DNA from: Enoplolaimus lenunculus
Taxonomy: Eukaryota > Nematoda > Enoplea > Enoplida > Thoracostomopsidae
NCBI GenBank assembly: GCA_030248215.1
Contig: JASANG010000558.1
Span: 186,001-250,000 of the forward strand
Length of the DNA stretch: 64,000 nt
Direction: 5' to 3'
Position numbers and translations under genes: made by a program
Notes under the pieces: generated by a model
Seen by the model: only the letters and a program-made list of their open reading frames with translations
Databases searched by the model: none
What the model was told of the DNA's origin: nothing
Shown: positions 1 to 12,295 of the stretch, piece by piece
Numbering within the stretch: the first letter of the stretch is position 1
Layout: every line of letters starts with the position of its first letter

Positions 1-142
1 ATATCCATCCAATAAAGTCAAGTTTTTAAAGAAAACTCAACTTTCTGCATTGGCTGATTTGACTTTTAGTAATGTTATATATGTCGTAGGCCAAGTTGCT
101 ATTTAAGCCAATAACAAGCAGTTTATTGTTAATGAATTTCAG

Positions 143-2097
143 CAATACCAGTCGACGAACCGCACATGGCTCATGGTGAACAGCGTTGGCATGCAACAAA
201 TAAATGTTTCGCTTGCTACGCTTGTCGTCAACCCCTCGTCTCACGACCTTACCTGCCGTACCGCAGTGCAATATTTTGCAGTATCGATTGCTGTAATTTT
301 GCAAAACGAGCCATGCGTGCAATTTGTAAACGAAAAAGCAACCAACAAAACATGGCGAATGAAGCCAACACGGCAGCTACGCGTGAAAAGCTGAAAACCG
401 AACTGCAACCATCATCACCGAATGGAATATCAAATATACGAGTTATGCATCAATCGTGGCATCCAACCCCGATTAACTACGCACAGCCGCTTTCTGACTC
501 CACAACAATCACTCTAGCAACCATGAATGCGCGCGAAAACCAACCGCCCACATCGAACGCTGAACAAGCCAATTTTGCGCGCTCGGAAAATATTTATTCA
601 GCCGCAGAACACGAACTGACACCATTTCCAAACGTGAGCATTATCGACAACAACGGTAACAAGCAAAACAATGCATCAGTAAAATCTAAAGCGGAAACCA
701 CGGTTTGGCGCGGATCTGGAACAACTTTGAGCTCTGCAGAAGATACTTCGTTGATTACAGAACGAAAAACAATTGTCAGCGAAATGGTCGCGTCGTATAA
801 CGCGATGGCCCAGCCGGATTTAAGCCAAAAGGCTGACGCGCGCCATTCCAGACAACACAGCGCTACACCAGTAACAAAGCCGCAAAACGATAATGGAAAT
901 GATGTTATGTCTCGAAGTATGATCGTCGCAACAAATGCTACGGTGAATCGAGTCCAAGTGTTCGCGACGACTTGCGCTTCAAAATCGTGTAGAGACCTTG
1001 GGACTCAAAGGGCGGTGCCGCCTGTCAGCAAAGATCAAAGCGGCGGAGCGAGAAACGAAAAACAGCCGGATATGACGAAAAAACTGCTGGAATACAACTG
1101 CGAACGAAGAGACAAAAATAATCGATGCGGCAATTTAGAAAAGTCTCAGCCAAAGTTTAATGAGAACAACTCGGAGGAAAGCTATACTTGTAATTCGAAA
1201 CCGAATAAAAACGCCGCTGCCCGAAATGGAGGAAGCCATCAATCCGAGCTATGGACTCAGGTTCCAAAGAACCTGAATAACCTTGGCCATGAGGATCAAA
1301 TTAGAGACACGACTGGAATTCGAAATCAGGTTGACCAACGAGCAAACAACGTTAATTATATCAAACCGAACCAGATAAGCCAAACAGTCATCGTCGAGAC
1401 AAAAGTGATCGCAAACCAACAGCAAAAAGGATACTCAGCAACACCTGAAACAAAAAAATCAACACGATACGATGCAAACAACAACCACCACCACACCTCA
1501 ACTGGTTCCAGTTCGATCTCTTCTGCGCCTTCCAGTCCGTTTCCAGGCCGCCGGTCCGTGAGATCTTTGCCAGATTTGGTACAATTTGTCACCGCTACCA
1601 GCTGCCATAACCAACAAGACGTACCAGATGAACGACAAAAACTGGTAAATGTTAGCGAATCGAATAAACTCAGCGGAACAGTTGAAGTCGAAAAGTTACA
1701 AGAAGTTGCGGCAAAGCATACAATAGTGACATCAGCAGACGTTCATGTATACGATAATTATGATGATCATAGCAATGATTTGGGCAAACGCGGCAAACAT
1801 CAAAGGACAACTAAAGAATTGGCGTTTTTTAAATCAAACGACCCGAAACGAATCAAACATCAAAGAGCGTGCCGCCATCGGGTGCCATCACAGTGTCAAC
1901 CAGCAGAGTCGGCGATTGTCAGCTCGATTCATGAAGCGTTTTTGATCAGTGGAGTACCACAGATAGCAAAAGTACTCGAAAAAGACTATCCTGAATGTTA
2001 TGACGTAAGGGAGGAACTTCAGCCGGAAGACAATTTAACACAACGTGTTACAAGCAACCATGATGAACAGAACTACGAAGAAGCTTCAATGATCTGC

Positions 2098-2135
<38 letters not shown>

Positions 2136-2755
2136 TAACAACAGCAGCAGCAACAATAACAGCGAAATCATCAGTCGAAGAGAGCACAAGTCACCAAGTG
2201 AACGCTCATATACAAAAGCATATCGAGAAGAAAACAGAATCAACTGGAGACAGCCAAACGTCGCCACAACCCAAATTCAACAATTTCTACACCATGGAAA
2301 CAAAAACAAGAAGCCTTCAAACGAGCTTTGCTACAACTATCCAATCAGCTCGCGTTTGGGCAACACAGAGTTTACTTCCGACGCAAATCCGTACTCGGTT
2401 ATCCAACTGATCAAACCACAGTTTCATGAACCATCACCTTCAACATCAACCACATCTACCGAAACATCACAACCGGTGAAACCACCGCGGCGATCGTGTC
2501 TGAAAAACACAACCAAAATGTCGGCAAACATCAAAGCGACTCATCGCCTTGCGTTCGATCCAAGCGTTCTTACCGAAAACAAAACGCGACAAAGGAAACC
2601 GCATATAGGCAAATTCAAAGACGATGACGTGGATAGTGACAGTAGTAGCAGCAATAATAGCAACCGCAACAGCCATAGCAACAACGGTGCCAATCACAGC
2701 AACTTCAACGACAATAACATCGATAACAACCACAACAACAATAATAATATCAACA

Positions 2756-2822
<67 letters not shown>

Positions 2823-3270
2823 TAATAATAATAATAATCATACGATAATACAACCAAGCAGCAATACAACAGATCAGAAACTCGCAAACGATGACTTCTA
2901 CACCGGATGCAGTACTTGCTCCAGCTCAACTTCAGACGACGATTGCGATATTGTAGATTTTGACAAATTCGATGGCTACAGTTACGCAAATTATTTCGTT
3001 TCAAAAATTTACAACAACAACAACAACAGCAATAATAATAATAATGACAACACATACTGGTCAACATCTCCACTGCCATTAAAACTAAAACCAAAACCAT
3101 GCGAAGGATTTGTTGCACCCGCAAATTCACCAGCTTTAAAGCACAGATACGCGGTGTCACCCAGAACCCTCAGACAAAATTATTTTCGGTTGCTGCCTTC
3201 CCAACATTTGCGGTCAGTCAATGGTCGCGAATCGAGAAGGTCGAACATATCGAATTGCATAATGTCGTAA
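143..3270 (+). CDS. prickle: Prickle-like planar cell polarity protein, terminal coding exon (5' part outside window)
   Basis: Prickle proteins (PET plus three LIM domains) are cytoplasmic, membrane-tethered core components of planar cell polarity signalling that act with Van Gogh. The exon opens after an acceptor AG at 141-142 and continues a codon from an upstream exon. It encodes the second half of LIM3: residues IPVDEPHMAHGEQRWHA, then a CFACYAC zinc knuckle and an FCSIDC knuckle, matching prickle LIM3 spacing. A low-complexity tail of about 970 residues follows, with poly-Asn runs at 2097-2133 and 2758-2840. The protein ends in CIMS, a CaaX prenylation box like that of other Prickles. 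Stop TAA at 3268-3270; AATAAA at 3387-3392 is a good poly(A) signal. The first ATG in the exon (166) is internal to LIM3 and not the true start. Testin and other LIM proteins fit less well because of the long tail and CaaX box. Confidence 0.85.
2097..2133 (+). repeat. (AAT)n microsatellite coding for poly-Asn
   Basis: A pure AAT run inside the Prickle exon, read in frame as Asn and followed by mixed AAC/AGC codons (Asn/Ser). It is a likely length-polymorphic site. The reverse strand gives only a hydrophobic shadow frame. Confidence 0.9.
2758..2845 (+). repeat. Long (AAT)n microsatellite coding for poly-Asn
   Basis: A run of roughly two dozen AAT codons, broken once by AAA (Lys), inside the Prickle tail. 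It sits in a longer Asn/Ser-rich stretch (2640-2850) that uses AAC, AAT and AGC codons. Confidence 0.9.
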
Positions 3271-3386
3271 ACCAAATGGTGTGTGTTACTTTTAGGGCCG
3301 TCCCGTTTTCGCTTGAGCAGTAATACACTGCAGGCTTCGGCTTTTAATACTGTAATACTTAGGGTTGCGCTTTACTCGTGCCGCAC

Positions 3387-3392
3387 AATAAA
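3387..3392 (+). terminator. Polyadenylation signal of the Prickle gene
   Basis: AATAAA lies 117 nt after the stop codon and just before a MITE that begins at 3400, so the transposon sits at or beyond the 3' end of the transcript. Confidence 0.55.
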
Positions 3393-3399
3393 ATTTATA

Positions 3400-3671
3400 T
3401 TAACCCCTTCTCACATTGAGTTGCCTATAGTCAACTAATCGCAGTGTATATACGTTAAATAATGTAATATCGCACCGTGTTTAACAATTGCAACACGTAT
3501 ACATAGTACTAAATCACCACAAGAGGTGAGAGCCCCCTCGGACTCGAGCGTCAAGCTCCTATAGCTGAGTGGTGATGGTATACGCGTCCCACTCCAGTCA
3601 CTGGAGTTCGAATCCGAGCATAAAAGTACGTCTCAGGGGAAATAGAAAATATTCATGTGACAAAGGGTTAA
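3400..3671 (+). mobile_element. TTAA-flanked MITE carrying a tRNA-like Pol III promoter (family 1)
   Basis: Bounded by TTAA on both sides. Terminal inverted repeats are about 16 bp: CCCCTTCTCACA at the left and TGTGACAAAGGG at the right. TTAA target sites with CCC-starting ends are typical of piggyBac elements. Inside, around 3555-3612, is a tRNA-like segment with an A box (TAGCTGAGTGG) and a B box (GTTCGAATCC) about 35 nt apart. Other copies lie at 5733-5952, 8779-8999, 11307-11526 and 34450-34721. Confidence 0.8.
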
Positions 3672-3728
3672 AATTTGTCGCACGTTACCAAACAGATTTT
3701 ACCTAAATTTTTGTTAGCAATGCATACT

Positions 3729-4117
3729 GCAATGACCAGAATAAGAGGGGCGAAGGTAATAAGAGGGGGTTCCATTATGAGTTCCAATACGTTTAATTTG
3801 ACGGATAGTTGTAATACAGGAATATATCACTAACGAAAGGCGGGTGAAAAATAACAGCAAGTAACTGAATAACAGGAGGGTACCTTCTTGAGAAGCGGCC
3901 AGTGTATAGACCAGAACCGGAACAGTAGTATAAGTATATTATTAAGCAAAAGCCTAAGTGTAAAAATGAGCCTATACCTAATCCTAAGCCTAAGCGAAAA
4001 AATTAGTCTAAAGCTAAGCTTACTCTATATAGTCCCGCCGGAAAACGTTCCGGGCCTGTTCTATACATCGGTCTGAGAAGCCAAATAATCACTCCCCTGT
4101 TACTGGGGTCACTACAG
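3729..4117. mobile_element. Decayed TGTAGTGA-type MITE with a nested insertion
   Basis: The left end (ATGACCAGAATAAGAGG) and right end (GGGTCACTACA) resemble the ends of the element beside REV7 (12296-12748). A second, unrelated MITE sits inside it at 3903-4067, so this copy is older than that insertion. The rest of 3672-4681 holds no gene that I can see. Confidence 0.5.
3903..4067. mobile_element. MITE with GAACAGG inverted ends and TTAGGC-like core
   Basis: The ends TGTATAGACCAGAACCGGAA and CCGGGCCTGTTCTATACA are inverted repeats. The interior is rich in CCTAAG and AAGCCT hexamers (TTAGGC on the other strand). A second clear copy is at 50789-50938, a decayed one at 51895-52095, and a partial end near 6440-6525. 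Confidence 0.65.
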
Positions 4118-4681
4118 AACCGGCACCCGTCGCCGTCCGGCACAGTAAAGTATAGCGCAACCATAAAAATTAGGAATACGCCCCGCTAAACCATAACACT
4201 GGCCAATCAAATGATAATCACTGTGATAAACTTAAAGACTTTCTTTTTGATTTTTTTCTGTTTGAAAAGCGAAATTTTTTTGTAAATTCTTTGTTGATTT
4301 GTCCTACTGCGATTGAAGTAAAATGTGCGATATTTGGTTCAAGAAAAAACAATGAAAGTTGCGATGTTGCTAATCTGGAAAACGAGATTCCAGTAAAAAA
4401 ATTTTGAAATTAGAAGGACATACAATCCGAGATGAAACGTCAAATGCTGGATAACATAATTTACAACATTTTTACTAATAAAATTGCTGGAATCCTCGGC
4501 AAAGTCGATTTTCTTGCCGAAGTCGGTGATGCAGTCCAAAATAAAGTCAATCACCCATCACCCAGAACTTAACCATATATATTTTCTTGCGATGGATACT
4601 GTAATAAATATGTTTCCAGGCCAATTGTTCCATATTTTAGAAATCGTACTAAATTCACAAAAACCAAATACTTTATAAAAT

Positions 4682-6701
4682 TTACTGTCTAAAAATGTTC
4701 ATTTTAACAATTGGACATTCAAACGAACCGACAGGAAATATTTTTGTGCCAGAATTTGAATTTTCATCGCTTATTCGGGTCCATTTCAATTGGTCTATAG
4801 ACTTGTTATTGTGACAATTTTGATAATTCGTATCTATTGTTGCTGTAGTTTCTGAAGAAACAAGTTCCAATTCAACTTTAAACGATAAGTTTGAAGCGTT
4901 CAATCCAGTGAAATCCAGTTGACGAATGTTGGATAATTTGCTCGCAAGATGACGCAGACGATCCTGAAGAAATAAAAGTTTACAAAATTAAATTTAAACC
5001 TTTCCCATGTGGAGTATACTACGATCAAGACAATCCGTTCTCGAATTGCAACGAAAGTATCCTCTGCAGTGTCGAAATAAATATCAGTCACCCCCTTTTA
5101 TTAGGGTCAAGTAAATAAACATGTCTCTTGCCATCTGCATACTATTTCTTACCATTCAAAATTCACAAATAAAATATCTGAAATTACAATTAGCAGTTGA
5201 ATTGCTCTCTCACCTCTATCAATTCAGATGCTTCAACGAGTTCAACATCGCCTTTACAAGCCAATCCAGGTCGAATATACGCCAACTGAATATGAAAAGT
5301 TTCAATCACACAGTCTTCGTTTTGTCCACTCTCCTGGCCAACAGGTTCCGCTCGAGAAGTTGACGGTTGAGCAAGCAGACTTTCCTCAACTCGAGATCCG
5401 CCCTCAACTGTTCTTTCAACAATCCTGAGCAACACTGTGTTCAACTTGCGTTCAGTGTACAGTTGCTTAACCGATGCAAAAATGTGTCGAAAATAATCGA
5501 CAATTAGTGGATGTTGACAGATATGAAACAAGACGTCCCATTGTGTTTCGCTTCTGAAATGTAAGAATTCTCGAAACTGGCTAAAAGGTCAACTAAAATC
5601 AATCATGTTTGGACAGCTTCTGAGCAATCCAAACCTGCAGGGTTTGTCAACCCACGAAGTTTTCATGAACTGGTGTGAAATAATTTTTGAACTTTAAATT
5701 TTAAATCTGTATCCAACGATTTTTTAAAGGTATTAACCCTTTCTCACATGAATATTTTCTATTTTCCCTGAGACCTATTTTTATGCTAGGATTCGAACTC
5801 CAGTGACTGGAGTGGGAGGCGTATACCATCACCACTCAGCTATAGGAACTTGACGCTCGAGCACGAGGGGGCTCTCACGTCTTGTGGTCACTTAGTACTA
5901 TATATATACGTGTTGCAATTGTTCAACACGGTGCGATGTGAGAAGGGGTTATAGATAGTAAACTGAAAATTATTCGCTTAATAAGCTTGGGATTCGAAAG
6001 TAGATTCGGCAAAGACCAAAGTAGCTTCGGATGAAATATCAGTGAATTACCTACAGTACACTGCAAAAATGGCTAGTCAACTTGACTCTCTCCGAAATAA
6101 GTAGGCTCTATGGGACTACACAAACTGAGTCAAATTATATAGACTCCGACAGAATCAAACGTGCGACTTAGTGAGACGAATTTGACTCTGGCGGAAACAA
6201 CTTTTACTCTGGCGGAGTCAAATTTGACTCAGTTTGTGTAGTTCCGTAGAGCCTATTTCGAAGAGAGTGCCGATGAAATAATGTGAATATCATTGATTTT
6301 AAAGTCATTCTACTCTCAGTTTTGAGTAAAAATTAAAAAAAAGCCGAGAGAAATTAAGAAAACTTTTTGATAAACAAATGCCAAAAGTCGATCTTCAACA
6401 AAACCAGAAGGCAGACCACCATTAGCTTTAGTTCGGTGGCGGATGCCAAAGCTTACATAAGCTTTAGACTAATTTTTTTGCTTAGGTTTAGGAATATGTC
6501 TGTTCCAGCCCTGTTCTACACATATGCACAGTCTACGAATAAGGGCATGTGACATGACATTTTAAAAACCAACCTAAATGCGTCCACCGGATAAATTCCA
6601 CGTCGAAATAAAATCTCGTTGCATATGGCAGTTACAAAACTACTCACAATTTCGGCAATCAATATATCGCTTCCGCTGTTTTCAGAACGTCCAGATTTCA
6701 T
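4682..6701 (-). CDS. MAD2L2: MAD2L2/REV7 HORMA-domain protein (intact copy)
   Basis: REV7 is the HORMA adaptor of DNA polymerase zeta and shieldin, and an inhibitor of APC/C activators. Exons on the - strand: 6701-6574, 5553-5214 and 4963-4682; phases agree (2, then 0) and give 249 residues. The reading through YPVDAFRSETQWDVLFHIC aligns without gaps, from memory, to the human YPVGIFQ...SCHPEL region. It continues into a VDYFRHIFASVKQLY helix and ends in KWTRISDEN...VKMNIFRQ, matching the PWILADEQ...LKMQLYVEE safety-belt end. It is longer than the 211-residue human protein because of a Gln/Ser/Glu-rich insert in exon 2. An extra 39-nt in-phase exon could lie in the second intron (about 5047-5085). 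A MITE ends about 20 bp upstream of the ATG. Two further, damaged copies follow. Confidence 0.8.
5733..5952 (-). mobile_element. Family 1 tRNA-like MITE, copy in REV7 intron 1
   Basis: TTAA at 5733-5736 and TTAT at 5949-5952. A and B boxes are on the - strand. It lacks about 50 bp at its 5' end that the copies at 3400 and 34450 retain. Confidence 0.7.
6085..6268. mobile_element. Fold-back MITE with TTTGACTC arms
   Basis: The two ends are near-perfect inverted repeats of about 50 bp. They share TAGGCTCTA and ACACAAACTGAGTC, and close on a centre with repeated GACTCTGGCGGA motifs. It lies in REV7 intron 1. Copies in the duplicated segments: 8463-8646 and 11659-11842. Confidence 0.65.
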
Positions 6702-6721
6702 ATTACCTTTAAAATAGCTAC

Positions 6722-7083
6722 TGTAGTGACCCAAATAAGAGGATGGTAATAAGAGGGGGTCCTCCCATTGCCCAGAAAAATAAATACTCAATATAGCACA
6801 TAATTTGGGGATAAAATAAAGTGAGCTGAAACTTAAAGCATATATACTTAAGTTTTTGAAGTGCATTCTAGTATATCCTTTCCTCGTGTTATGGCTCATG
6901 AGCTTTTGATACAAGACAAAGGCACAATTCAACTGATAGTTGCAATACCCGATATATATTAGTAACGAAGGGTGGCGCGCAGGGCTAGTTAAAAATAAAT
7001 AACTGTCCGTAAACGAATAACAAGGAGGGTACCGTCTGAAGAGCCCAAACAACATCAGTCCCCCTCTTATCCGGCTCACTACA
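6722..7083. mobile_element. TGTAGTGA MITE upstream of REV7 (shortened version)
   Basis: Same element as 12296-12748 but lacking about 100 internal bases and with several small deletions. It opens with TGTAGTGACCCAAATAAGAGG on the side facing the REV7 start codon. Confidence 0.6.
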
Positions 7084-8027
7084 ATAAATCAATTTTCTCA
7101 ACCGTTTTTCCGCGGGACTGCAATAGAGTATATAAACCTTAAAGTAGTTATAGAGGAATTTCGGCTCTTCACATAAACAAGTTTAGGCTTTATTATTAGG
7201 GGATTTAAGGATAGGATTATAGTATGCGTATACTACTGTAATTGTGCAACCGGTGTAAAAGTAGGATAAAAGTATTTGTAGGAGCAGGAGTGATTTAACA
7301 GATTATTTTTTTGGGTGGGACGGGGTTTCGGCGAGGGGGAAGTGAATTTTTAGCATAATTTTATTGGTTTTTGTCCCCATTTGCAGCCCGTCAATTGAAA
7401 TCGGCTGAGAAAACATTTATTCTCACCCTTGGCAAGTGTTCGATGGTGTTTTGGTCACCCCCTTCGTTCGCAAGAAAATTTCACTACCCGCCCACCTCTT
7501 TTTTATCGGCTGCTTGTTCTCAGTTGTCCTTTTTTATCACCCCCCAACAGCTCAGAGCCAAACACTTTCCCAAGAATGATTATGTAGGAGCCGGAAGAGG
7601 GGACGAGTTGTTTGGGCTCTTCAGACGGACCCTCCTGTTTTCGTTACGGACAGTATTTATTTTTAACTAGCCCTGCGCGCCACCCTCGTTTATATATATC
7701 GGGATTGCAACTATCTGAATGTGCTTTGTCTTGTATCAAAAGCTCATAAGTAACAAGGAAAGGATATAGTACTTAAGAATGCACTTCAAAAACTTAAGTA
7801 TATATGCTTTAAAGTTTTGAGCTCAACTTTATTTTATCCCCAAGTCATTTATGGTTACAATTAGGAATAATTGACATTTATGGCCTCTTATGAGGGTTTC
7901 GGGACTCTGTCCGTTTACGGACTCTTATTAGGGATACGGACTCCAATTGATTCGGACTCAAAATGGGACAGACCTCTTATTACCATCCTCTTATTTGGGT
8001 CACTACAGTAGCTATTTTAAAGGTAAT

Positions 8028-10050
8028 ATGAAATCTGGACGTTCTGAAAACGAGGCGGAAGCGATATATTGATTGCCGAAATTGTGAGTAGTTTTGTAAC
8101 TGCCATATGCAACGAGATTTTATTTCGACGTGGAATTTATCCGGTGGACGCATTTAGGTTGGTTTTTAAAATGTCATGTCACATGCCCTTATTCGTAGAC
8201 TGTGCATATGTGTAGAACAGGGCTGGAACAGACATATTCCTAAACCTAAGCAAAAAAATTAGTCTAAAGCTTATGTAAGCTTTGGCATCCGCCACCGAAC
8301 TAAAGCTAATGGTGGTCTGCCTTCTGGTTTTGTTGAAGATCGACTTTTGGCATTTGTTTATCAAAAAGTTTTCTTAATTTCTCTCGGCTTTTTTTTAATT
8401 TTTACTCAAAACTGAGAGTAGAATGACTTTAAAATCAATGATATTCACATTATTTCATCGGCACTCTCTTCGAAATAGGCTCTACGGAACTACACAAACT
8501 GAGTCAAATTTGACTCCGCCAGAGTAAAAGTTGTTTCCGCCAGAGTCAAATTCGTCTCACTAAGTCGCACGTTTGATTCTGTCGGAGTCTATATAATTTG
8601 ACTCAGTTTGTGTAGTCCCATAGAGCCTACTTATTTCGGAGAGAGTCAAGTTGACTAGCCATTTTTGCAGTGTACTGTAGGTAATTCACTGATATTTCAT
8701 CCGAAGCTACTTTGGTCTTTGCCGAATCTACTTTCGAATCCCAAGCTTATTAAGCGAATAATTTTCAGTTTACTATCTATAACCCCTTCTCACATCGCAC
8801 CGTGTTGAACAATTGCAACACGTATATATATAGTACTAAGTGACCACAAGACGTGAGAGCCCCCTCGTGCTCGAGCGTCAAGTTCCTATAGCTGAGTGGT
8901 GATGGTATACGCCTCCCACTCCAGTCACTGGAGTTCGAATCCTAGCATAAAAAATAGGTCTCAGGGAAAATAGAAAATATTCATGTGAGAAAGGGTTAAT
9001 ACCTTTAAAAAATCGTTGGATACAGATTTAAAATTTAAAGTTCAAAAATTATTTCACACCAGTTCATGAAAACTTCGTGGGTTGACAAACCCTGCAGGTT
9101 TGGATTGCTCAGAAGCTGTCCAAACATGATTGATTTTAGTTGACCTTTTAGCCAGTTTCGAGAATTCTTACATTTCAGAAGCGAAACACAATGGGACGTC
9201 TTGTTTCATATCTGTCAACATCCACTAATTGTCGATTATTTTCGACACATTTTTGCATCGGTTAAGCAACTGTACACTGAACGCAAGTTGAACACAGTGT
9301 TGCTCAGGATTGTTGAAAGAACAGTTGAGGGCGGATCTCGAGTTGAGGAAAGTCTGCTTGCTCAACCGTCAACTTCTCGAGCGGAACCTGTTGGCCAGGA
9401 GAGTGGACAAAACGAAGACTGTGTGATTGAAACTTTTCATATTCAGTTGGCGTATATTCGACCTGGATTGGCTTGTAAAGGCGATGTTGAACTCGTTGAA
9501 GCATCTGAATTGATAGAGGTGAGAGAGCAATTCAACTGCTAATTGTAATTTCAGATATTTTATTTGTGAATTTTGAATGGTAAGAAATAGTATGCAGATG
9601 GCAAGAGACATGTTTATTTACTTGACCCTAATAAAAGGGGGTGACTGATATTTATTTCGACACTGCAGAGGATACTTTCGTTGCAATTCGAGAACGGATT
9701 GTCTTGATCGTAGTATACTCCACATGGGAAAGGTTTAAATTTAATTTTGTAAACTTTTATTTCTTCAGGATCGTCTGCGTCATCTTGCGAGCAAATTATC
9801 CAACATTCGTCAACTGGATTTCACTGGATTGAACGCTTCAAACTTATCGTTTAAAGTTGAATTGGAACTTGTTTCTTCAGAAACTACAGCAACAATAGAT
9901 ACGAATTATCAAAATTGTCACAATAACAAGTCTATAGACCAATTGAAATGGACCCGAATAAGCGATGAAAATTCAAATTCTGGCACAAAAATATTTCCTG
10001 TCGGTTCGTTTGAATGTCCAATTGTTAAAATGAACATTTTTAGACAGTAA
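8028..10050 (+). pseudogene. Inverted second copy of MAD2L2/REV7
   Basis: Exons 8028-8157, 9179-9518 and 9769-10050 repeat the gene at 4682-6701 in opposite orientation. Exons 2 and 3 look identical in reading to the first copy. Exon 1 is 130 nt instead of 128 because it reads AACGAGGCGG where the first copy has AACAGCGG, which breaks the frame. This is either a damaged duplicate or a sequencing-error copy of the same locus. Confidence 0.6.
8779..8999 (+). mobile_element. Family 1 tRNA-like MITE, copy in the inverted segment
   Basis: Reverse complement of the copy at 5733-5952, flanked by ATAA and TTAA, with A and B boxes on the + strand. Not an independent insertion if the duplication is an artefact. 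Confidence 0.7.
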
Positions 10051-10337
10051 ATTTTATAAAGTATTTGGTTTTTGTGAATTTAGTACGATTTCTAAAATAT
10101 GGAACAATTGGCCTGGAAACATATTTATTACAGTATCCATCGCAAGAAAATATATATGGTTAAGTTCTGGGTGATGGGTGATTGACTTTATTTTGGACTG
10201 CATCACCGACTTCGGCAAGAAAATCGACTTTGCCGAGCCGATTCCAGCAATTTTATTAGTAAAAATGTTGTAAATTATGTTTCGCATCAAAAATAATTTT
10301 TTAAAAATGTCATTTAACAAGTTAAAAGAGAATTATT

Positions 10338-12275
10338 TTTGTGCCAGAATTTGAATTTTCATCGCTTATTCGGGTCCATTTCAATTGGTCTATAGACTTG
10401 TTATTGTGACAATTTTGATAATTCGTATCTATTGTTGCTGTAGTTTCTGAAGAAACAAGTTCCAATTCAATTTAAACGATAAGTTTGAAGCGTTCAATCC
10501 AGTGAAATCCAGTTGACGAATGTTGGATAATTTGCTCGCAAGATGACGCAGACGATCCTGAAGAAATAAAAGTTTACAAAATTAAATTTAAACCTTTCCC
10601 ATGTGGAGTATACTACGATCAAGACAATCCGTTCTCGAATTGCAACAAAGTATCCTCTCAGTGTCGAAATAAATATCAGTCACCCCCTTTTATTAGGGTC
10701 AAGTAAATAAACATGTCTCTTGCCATCTGCATACTATTTCTTACCATTCAAAATTCACAAATAAAATTCTGAAATTACAATTAGCAGTTGAATTGCTCTC
10801 TCACCTCTATCAATTCAGATGCTTCAACGAGTTAACATCGCCTTTACAAGCCAATCAGGTCGAATATAGCCAACTGAATATGAAAGTTTAATCACAGTCT
10901 TCGTTTTGTCCACTCTCCTGGCAACAGGTTCCGCCAGAAGTTGACGGTTGAGCAAGCAGACTTTCCTCAACTCAGATCCGCCCTCAACTGTTCTTTCAAC
11001 AATCCTAGCAAATGTTTCAACTTGCGTTCAGTGTACAGTGTGTTAACGATGCAAAAATGTGTCGAAAATAATCGACAATTAGTGGATGTTGACAGATATG
11101 AAACAAGACGTCCCATTGTGTTTCGCTTCTGAAATGTAAGAATTCTCGAAACTGGCTAAAAGGTCAACTAAAATCAATCATGTTTGGACAGCTTCTAGCA
11201 ATCCAAACCTGCAGGGTTTGTCAACCCACGAAGTTTTCATGAACTGGTGTGAAATAATTTTTGAACTTTAAATTTTAAATCTGTATCCAACGATTTTTTA
11301 AAGGTATTAACCCTTTCTCACATGAATATTTTCTATTTTCCCTGAGACCTATTTTTATGCTAGGATTCGAACTCCAGTGACTGGAGTGGGAGGCGTATAC
11401 CATCACCACTCAGCTATAGGAACTTGACGCTCGAGCACGAGGGGGCTCTCACGTCTTGTGGTCACTTAGTACTATATATATACGTGTTGCAATTGTTCAA
11501 CACGGTGCGATGTGAGAAGGGGTTATAGATAGTAAACTGAAAATTATTCGCTTAATAAGCTTGGGATTCGAAAGTAGATTCGGCAAAGACCAAAGTAGCT
11601 TCGGATGAAATATCAGTGAATTACCTACAGTACACTGCAAAAATGGCTAGTCAACTTGACTCTCTCCGAAATAAGTAGGCTCTATGGGACTACACAAACT
11701 GAGTCAAATTATATAGACTCCGACAGAATCAAACGTGCGACTTAGTGAGACGAATTTGACTCTGGCGGAAACAACTTTTACTCTGGCGGAGTCAAATTTG
11801 ACTCAGTTTGTGTAGTTCCGTAGAGCCTATTTCGAAGAGAGTGCCGATGAAATAATGTGAATATCATTGATTTTAAAGTCATTCTACTCTCAGTTTTGAG
11901 TAAAAATTAAAAAAAAGCCGAGAGAAATTAAGAAAACTTTTTGATAAACAAATGCCAAAAGTCGATCTTCAACAAAACCAGAAGGCAGACCACCATTAGC
12001 TTTAGTTCGGTGGCGGATGCCAAAGCTTACATAAGCTTTAGACTAATTTTTTTGCTTAGGTTTAGGAATATGTCTGTTCCAGCCCTGTTCTACACATATG
12101 CACAGTCTACGAATAAGGGCATGTGACATGACATTTTAAAAACCAACCTAAATGCGTCCACCGGATAAATTCCACGTCGAAATAAAATCTCGTTGCATAT
12201 GGCAGTTACAAAACTACTCACAATTTCGGCAATCAATATATCGCTTCCGCTGTTTTCAGAACGTCCAGATTTCAT
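10338..12275 (-). pseudogene. Third, partial copy of MAD2L2/REV7
   Basis: Exon 1 (12275-12148, 128 nt) is intact and identical in reading to the first copy. Exon 2 (about 11128-10805) is 324 nt instead of 340, through scattered one- and two-base losses. Exon 3 (from 10557) stops matching before the stop codon, at a point equivalent to 4738. The damage is graded, worst at the left, which suits low-quality sequence near a junction better than neutral decay. Confidence 0.6.
11307..11526 (-). mobile_element. Family 1 tRNA-like MITE, copy in the third segment
   Basis: Same element and orientation as 5733-5952, with TTAA at 11307-11310 and TTAT at 11523-11526. Confidence 0.7.
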
Positions 12276-12295
12276 ATTACCTTTAAAATAGCTAC

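Noticed and set aside
2467-3160. Long reverse-strand frames of poly-Ile and poly-Tyr over Prickle
   Set aside because: Shadows of the AAT repeat on the opposite strand.
3555-3612. Functional tRNA gene
   Set aside because: A and B boxes are good, but the acceptor stem does not pair and the segment is repeated within TTAA-bordered elements.
9201-9542. A separate novel gene on the + strand
   Set aside because: It is exon 2 of the inverted REV7 copy and not an independent gene.
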